Assembly: GCF_000754815.1 (NCBI RefSeq)
Contig: NZ_KN150747.1
Coordinates: 3,134,896-3,198,895, forward strand
Direction: 5' to 3'
DNA length: 64,000 nt
Source of the DNA: Yersinia ruckeri ATCC 29473
Lineage (GTDB): Bacteria > Pseudomonadota > Gammaproteobacteria > Enterobacterales > Enterobacteriaceae
Each line of letters begins with the position of its first letter. Position 1 is the stretch's first letter. A program made the position numbers and the translations under genes. Below, piece after piece: positions 59,643 through 64,000 of this stretch. A model generated the notes under the pieces. The model saw only the letters and a program-made list of their open reading frames with translations, ran no database searches and was not told the DNA's origin.

Positions 59643-60545
59643 TTACATTGAGAAAAATAGCAAGCCAGCAATGCCACCAAACAAAAGCCATTTAATCAGA
59701 TAATAAACCGTCCGGTTCCAGGCTTTCAGCCGTTTACCCACTTTGCGGACAGCATAAATATATTTGAATAGCCGATTCACGCCACCGGTTCGATCTTCAT
59801 CATTGTTCGGTGCCGTCGCCGCACTCATAAGATTACGGCCAAACCAATGATTGACCCGCTGTGCCCAACCATAGCGCATAGGTCGTTCGATATCACAAAA
59901 TAAAATCAACCGATTTTGTCCGCTGGTATTTTCTGCATAGTGGAGATAGGTTTCATCAAATAGTACCCCTTCTCCATCGCGCCAACTGTAACGCGTACCG
60001 TCTACTTCAATAAAGCAGCGATCATCATTTGGTGTAATCAATCCAAGATGATAACGCAGAGAACCGGCATAAGGATCGCGATGGCGCGGCAAGCGGCTAC
60101 CATCAGGCAATTCGGCAAACATGGCCGCCTTTACCGAAGGTAATCCACGCAGCAGCTCGGTTGTAAAAGGGCAAAGACTCATAGCCGAAGGATGATTATC
60201 CTCATACCACTTTAAATAAAAACGCTTCCAGCCAGTTTTAAAAAATGAGTTAAAACCGGCATCATTATATTTATCGGAGGCTTTAATTTGCTGAATGGCT
60301 CTCAGCGACTCTCCCTCTTCACGAATCTTTTGCCAGTTATCCTGTAATAACTGTAATTCCGGAAAGGTTTCTGCTTGTAGATAAGGCGTATTCGGCACTT
60401 TGGAAAAAAGGTACATAAACACATTGAGCGGTGCCACAAAAGTAGAATGGTCAGAAAGTTGCCGCCAAAACGGATAACGCACGCGGCCACGACGATGGAT
60501 ATAAACGACGCAGACTATAAATAACAGTAGAAACAAATACTTCAT
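59643..60545 (-). CDS. lpxO: Lipid A hydroxylase LpxO
   Basis: LpxO is an Fe(II)/2-oxoglutarate-dependent dioxygenase that adds a 2-hydroxyl to the 3'-secondary acyl chain of lipid A. The 300-residue protein (Salmonella LpxO about 302) belongs to the aspartyl/asparaginyl beta-hydroxylase fold. The iron ligands are in LPRHRDPYAGSLRYHLGL (H-x-D) and LFDETYLHYAENTSGQNRLI (distal His, with Arg for 2-oxoglutarate). Membrane segments lie at both ends (about 1-18 and 278-298). It is convergent with flk. Absent from E. coli K-12. Confidence 0.92.
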   Translation of the reverse strand: MKYLFLLLFIVCVVYIHRRGRVRYPFWRQLSDHSTFVAPLNVFMYLFSKVPNTPYLQAETFPELQLLQDNWQKIREEGESLRAIQQIKASDKYNDAGFNSFFKTGWKRFYLKWYEDNHPSAMSLCPFTTELLRGLPSVKAAMFAELPDGSRLPRHRDPYAGSLRYHLGLITPNDDRCFIEVDGTRYSWRDGEGVLFDETYLHYAENTSGQNRLILFCDIERPMRYGWAQRVNHWFGRNLMSAATAPNNDEDRTGGVNRLFKYIYAVRKVGKRLKAWNRTVYYLIKWLLFGGIAGLLFFSM

Positions 60546-60849
60546 TATTGATCACCTGTGAGCCTAATCAGATAAAACTATGCTCTCGCCGAGTGGCGAA
60601 AAACCATCAATAAAAAAATCATCAATGACAATTGTTGTGTATAAATAAGTTTGAAGAACACCTGAGATTTTATCGATAGACTGATTTCCGCCACCCTTAA
60701 TACAGCTTAATTTTATTATTAATTATTTAGTGGTGTTGGCGAGCGCCTTCTGCTTTTGATTGGCTAGAGCAGCGCATCGTCCGGCAATAAAGTCTGATCA
60801 CTATAGATAGAGATTCAGGAAATGGTCAAACTGGTGATCGAAGATAAAA
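60546..60849. other. Gap between lpxO and fabB
   Basis: About 300 bp of AT-rich sequence with no credible gene. It must hold the lpxO promoter. I looked for PhoP-type TGTTTA repeats and found none I would call. Confidence 0.5.
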
Positions 60850-60880
60850 AAATCCCGAACTGAAAATCAGTCCGGGATTT
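60850..60880 (-). terminator. Terminator of fabB
   Basis: AAATCCCG and CGGGATTT form the outer stem, with an inner ACTGA-aaa-TCAGT stem after one mismatch. It lies about 45 bp after the fabB stop and is followed on the minus strand by TTTTTATC. Confidence 0.88.
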
Positions 60881-60926
60881 GAGTCACTATTGATAAGCCG
60901 CGGGAATCAGTATCCCTCGGTGCGGC

Positions 60927-62144
60927 TTATTTCTGGTATTTACGCATCACCAGAGTCGCATTGGTACCACCGAAACCAAAGCTGTTAGACATCACTGTCG
61001 TCAGTTCGCGCTTGGTCGGTTCGGTGATGATATTCATCCCTTCGGCTTTCTCGTCCAGCGTCTCAATATTGATGCTTGGCGCAATAAAACCGTGCTCAAC
61101 CATCAGCAAGCTAAAGATGGCTTCATGAACACCAGCAGCACCCAACGAGTGACCAGTCATCGCTTTGGTAGAAGAAATCGCTGGCGTGTTATCACCGAAA
61201 ATTTCACGGATAGCGCCCAGTTCTTTTACATCGCCAACTGGCGTAGAAGTACCGTGTACGTTCATATAATCGATTGGCGTATCAACACCCTGCATCGCCA
61301 TCTGCATACAACGCACAGCACCTTCACCGGATGGAGCAACCATGTCAGCACCGTCTGAAGTCGCGCCGTAGCCTACGATCTCAGCGTAAATATGTGCGCC
61401 GCGCGCCAATGCATGTTCCAGTTCTTCCACAACCACCATGCCGCCACCGCCGGCGATAACAAAACCGTCACGGTCTTTATCGTAAGTACGGGAAGCTTTT
61501 TCTGGCGTATCGTTGTATTTGGTAGACAGTGCGCCCATCGCGTCGAATTCGCAGGCCATTTCCCAGCACAATTCTTCGCCGCCACCAGCAAACACCACGT
61601 CCTGCTTACCTAACTGAATCAGTTCAACCGCATGGCCGATACAATGTGCCGATGTTGCACAGGCGGAGCTGATAGAATAGTTCACGCCTTTGATTTTGAA
61701 CGGCGTAGCCAGGCATGCGGAAACACCGGATGCCATCGCTTTGGTCACCATGTAAGGGCCAACGCCTCTCAAACCTTTCGCACGCATCCCATCAGAGCCA
61801 GCAACCTGATTGCGCGGTGAACCACCGCCAGAACCGACAACCAAACCACTGCGGAAATTGGATACCTGATCGTCAGCCAATTTGGAATCTTCAATCGCTT
61901 CTTGCATAGCCAGATAAGCATAAACAGAGGCATCGCTCATAAAACGCAGCACTTTGCGGTCGATTCGAGACGTAACGTCCAAGTCTTTCACATCGCCCCA
62001 GATATGGCTACGCATACCCGCGTCTTTAAATTCCTGAGCGAAAGTAATACCAGAACGACCTTCCTGCAGAGCTGCCAGGACCTCCTGCTGATTGTTACCA
62101 ATGCTAGAGACGATGCCTAGGCCAGTAATCACTGCACGCTTCAT
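60927..62144 (-). CDS. fabB: Beta-ketoacyl-ACP synthase I FabB
   Basis: FabB condenses malonyl-ACP with acyl-ACP and is required for unsaturated fatty acid synthesis. The 405-residue product matches E. coli FabB (406). The catalytic triad is Cys in [16 protein letters not shown] (about 163), His in [11 protein letters not shown] (about 298) and His in [17 protein letters not shown] (about 333). The start [16 protein letters not shown] is conserved. It is divergent from mnmC, as in E. coli. FabR and FadR sites lie upstream. Confidence 0.99.
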   Translation of the reverse strand: MKRAVITGLGIVSSIGNNQQEVLAALQEGRSGITFAQEFKDAGMRSHIWGDVKDLDVTSRIDRKVLRFMSDASVYAYLAMQEAIEDSKLADDQVSNFRSGLVVGSGGGSPRNQVAGSDGMRAKGLRGVGPYMVTKAMASGVSACLATPFKIKGVNYSISSACATSAHCIGHAVELIQLGKQDVVFAGGGEELCWEMACEFDAMGALSTKYNDTPEKASRTYDKDRDGFVIAGGGGMVVVEELEHALARGAHIYAEIVGYGATSDGADMVAPSGEGAVRCMQMAMQGVDTPIDYMNVHGTSTPVGDVKELGAIREIFGDNTPAISSTKAMTGHSLGAAGVHEAIFSLLMVEHGFIAPSINIETLDEKAEGMNIITEPTKRELTTVMSNSFGFGGTNATLVMRKYQK

Positions 62145-62191
62145 TTAATACCTCTTCCACTTTTAGCATTCGGGATTTTGCAAAGCACTTT

Positions 62192-62209
62192 AGCGTACAG
62201 TTGTACGCC
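62192..62209. promoter_or_regulatory. FabR operator of fabB
   Basis: On the minus strand GGCGTACA-AC-TGTACGCT is a near-perfect palindrome matching the FabR site (AGCGTACA...TGTACGCT type) of E. coli fabA/fabB. It is 48 bp upstream of the fabB ATG and adjoins the FadR site. Confidence 0.85.
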
Positions 62210-62210
62210 G

Positions 62211-62227
62211 AACAAGTCCGATCAGAA
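62211..62227 (-). promoter_or_regulatory. FadR site of fabB
   Basis: On the minus strand TTCTGATCGGACTTGTT fits the FadR consensus AANTGGTCNGACCTNTT at most positions. It closely resembles the fabA site of E. coli, where FadR activates transcription. It lies directly upstream of the FabR palindrome. Confidence 0.8.
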
Positions 62228-62313
62228 TAATATAACCAGATTATCTTACGATTTGCACCCAGAGAGTCACATCGTTAAAATCTCGCTACCCCTTGAGATA
62301 CGAGTCTTCTTAC

Positions 62314-64000
62314 GTGAATAATCAACCGATCCAAACTGCAACTCTCAGCTGGAACGAACAAGGTACACCTGTTTCGGAACAGTTTGGTGATGTCTACTTC
62401 TCAAATCAAGATGGATTGGAAGAAACCCGTTTCGTTTTTCTCAATGGCAACCATTTTCCTGCTCGTTTTGCCGAACATACGCACCCTCGCTGCGTGGTAG
62501 CAGAAACCGGCTTTGGCACTGGACTCAACTTTCTGACGCTTTGGCAAGCTTTCACCCAATTTCGTCAACAGCATCCCCAGGCTCCTCTTCAGCATCTGCA
62601 TTATATTAGTTTTGAAAAATATCCACTGGCGGTGAGCGATTTGGCCGCCGCTCATGCTCGCTGGCCAGAGCTGGCAGACTTCGCCGCACAGCTGCGCGCC
62701 CAATGGCCGCTGCCGTTGGCCGGCTGCCACCGCATTCTGCTGGCTCAGGAGGCGATCACGCTGGATTTATGGTTTGGCGATGTCAATACGCTGCTACCGC
62801 AGTTAGACGGCAGTATGAATAATCAGGTCGATGCTTGGTTCCTGGATGGTTTTGCGCCATCCAAAAACCCGGATATGTGGAATGACGACCTGTTTAGCGC
62901 GATGGCTCGTCTCGCCCGCCCAGCTGGCACTTTTGCCACCTTTACCGCAGCCGGTTTTGTCCGGCGCGGCCTGCAACAGGCCGGTTTTGAGGTAGCTAAA
63001 GTAAAAGGCTTTGGTCAGAAACGGGAAATGTTGACCGGCGTTCTGCCGGAGAACCTTGTCAACCCACTACCGGCTCCCTGGTATGCTCGCCCCGCAGCCA
63101 GCAGTGGTGATGATATTGCCATTATCGGCGGTGGCATTGTCAGTGCCCTGACGGCGTTAGCGTTACTGCGACGCGGCGCGAATGTCACACTTTATTGTGC
63201 TGATGAACAGCCTGCGCAAGGCGCATCCGGTAATCAACAAGGTGCTATTTATCCACTATTGAACGGAAAAAGTGATGCATTGGAAGATTTTTATACCAGC
63301 GCATTCACCTTTGCCCGACGTCAATATGATGCCCTACTTGAGCAAGGTATTGCCTTCGATCATCAATGGTGTGGCGTCAGCCAACTGGCTTACGATGATA
63401 AAAGCCGAGGAAAAATTGAAAACATTCTGCGCACCCAATGGCCGCAAACTTTTGCTGAATCAATGAGTCAGTCACAACTCAAGTCGTTGGCTGGGGTGGA
63501 TTGTGGTCACGGCGGTATTCATTATTCGAGCGGAGGCTGGCTTTGTCCGTCACAATTGACTAGCGCACTGATGGCGCTAGCGCAGCAGCAAGGCATGAGC
63601 TGCCATTATCGCCATGAGCTAAACCAACTGACGGCTGGCGAAACCGGCTGGAAACTGTCCATGACCGATCGTCCCGATGCTTACCATCAAACGGTTATCC
63701 TGGCGGCCGGGCATCGTTTACCACAATGGACGCAGACCCGTTTTCTGCCGCTGACGGCAGTACGTGGTCAGGTATCCCATATTCCGACCACACCGACATT
63801 GAGCCAATTGCACAATGTGCTGTGCTACGACGGCTATCTGACCCCAGTTAATCCGAACAATCAGCAACATTGCATCGGTGCCAGCTATCAACGAGGCGAA
63901 GCCTCGACTGAATTCAGTTCGACCGAACAACAGGAGAACCGCGAGCGCCTGTTACGTTGCCTACCGCAGGTTGAATGGGTTCAACAAGTGGATGTTTCGG
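62314..64000 (+). CDS. mnmC: Bifunctional tRNA wobble-uridine modification enzyme MnmC (3' end cut by window)
   Basis: MnmC completes 5-methylaminomethyl-2-thiouridine at the tRNA wobble position. The C-terminal FAD domain removes the carboxymethyl group, and the N-terminal SAM domain methylates. The frame starts at a GTG at 62314 ([16 protein letters not shown]) and stays open for 562 codons to the window edge, against about 668 in full-length proteins. [17 protein letters not shown] is the SAM-binding motif, and [17 protein letters not shown] belongs to the methyltransferase domain. [17 protein letters not shown] near residue 270 is the FAD dinucleotide motif. It is divergent from fabB. Confidence 0.95.
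   Translation, partial: MNNQPIQTATLSWNEQGTPVSEQFGDVYFSNQDGLEETRFVFLNGNHFPARFAEHTHPRCVVAETGFGTGLNFLTLWQAFTQFRQQHPQAPLQHLHYISFEKYPLAVSDLAAAHARWPELADFAAQLRAQWPLPLAGCHRILLAQEAITLDLWFGDVNTLLPQLDGSMNNQVDAWFLDGFAPSKNPDMWNDDLFSAMARLARPAGTFATFTAAGFVRRGLQQAGFEVAKVKGFGQKREMLTGVLPENLVNPLPAPWYARPAASSGDDIAIIGGGIVSALTALALLRRGANVTLYCADEQPAQGASGNQQGAIYPLLNGKSDALEDFYTSAFTFARRQYDALLEQGIAFDHQWCGVSQLAYDDKSRGKIENILRTQWPQTFAESMSQSQLKSLAGVDCGHGGIHYSSGGWLCPSQLTSALMALAQQQGMSCHYRHELNQLTAGETGWKLSMTDRPDAYHQTVILAAGHRLPQWTQTRFLPLTAVRGQVSHIPTTPTLSQLHNVLCYDGYLTPVNPNNQQHCIGASYQRGEASTEFSSTEQQENRERLLRCLPQVEWVQQVDVS

Noticed and set aside
1-64000. tRNA/rRNA genes, CRISPR arrays, prophage or integrative element
   Set aside because: No cloverleaf-like or regularly spaced repeats and no integrase or phage genes were seen; the only mobile trace is the short IS-like relic.

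Overview
This window is chromosomal DNA of a member of the Enterobacterales. Nearly every gene reads as a close relative of an E. coli K-12 protein from the nuo-lrhA-ackA-pta-his-purF-accD-pdxB-fabB segment, in the same overall order. Moderate base composition, a LrhA/RovM-type regulator, an scs copper-tolerance cluster and an lpxO gene suggest Yersiniaceae (Yersinia or a neighbour). The genus is an inference and is not proven by the sequence.

Layout. 1-361: truncated DUF1097 membrane protein (YcdZ type). 655-15754: complete 13-gene nuo operon (complex I, with a fused nuoCD) on the minus strand. 16443-17369: lrhA, flanked by long AT-rich gaps. 18242-24538: alaA, yfbR, yfbS, a DUF4239 protein, yfbU and yfbV. 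24909-28355: ackA-pta. 28435-31803: an accessory LacI-type regulator divergent from a three-gene ascorbate-family PTS, with three operator palindromes and a CRP-like site between them. 31897-36268: yfcD, yfcE, a degenerate stand-alone EAL protein, yfcG and yfcH. 36283-39362: hisJQMP (basic amino acid ABC importer) with a sigma-54-type promoter. 39668-49871: ubiX, purF, cvpA, dedD, folC, accD, dedA, truA, usg and pdxB. 49977-58307: accessory block between pdxB and flk, holding AraC regulator/DMT exporter, DMT exporter/MocR regulator and scsABCD. 58498-64000: flk, lpxO, fabB and the start of mnmC, which runs off the window.

How it fits together. Complex I feeds respiration, while AckA-Pta and AlaA handle overflow carbon and pyruvate/alanine. 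The purF, folC, accD, truA, pdxB and fabB genes are housekeeping metabolism. The regulatory theme is motility and surface: LrhA (flhDC repressor in relatives), the EAL-like protein and Flk all act on flagellar control in related bacteria. LpxO and the Scs proteins act on the envelope.

Regulatory sites readable by eye include a PurR box before cvpA-purF, adjoining FabR and FadR sites before fabB, and a sigma-54 -24/-12 element before hisJ. A stable hairpin lies between hisJ and hisQ, and direct or inverted repeats lie in the two divergent regulator/exporter gaps. No tRNA, rRNA, CRISPR array or intact mobile element was seen. The one mobile-element trace is a short relic resembling an IS150-group end near 54573-54618. 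I found no system that is clearly undescribed. The best candidates for new biology are the orphan PTS with its triple operator, the catalytically impaired EAL protein, and the pdxB-flk insertion.
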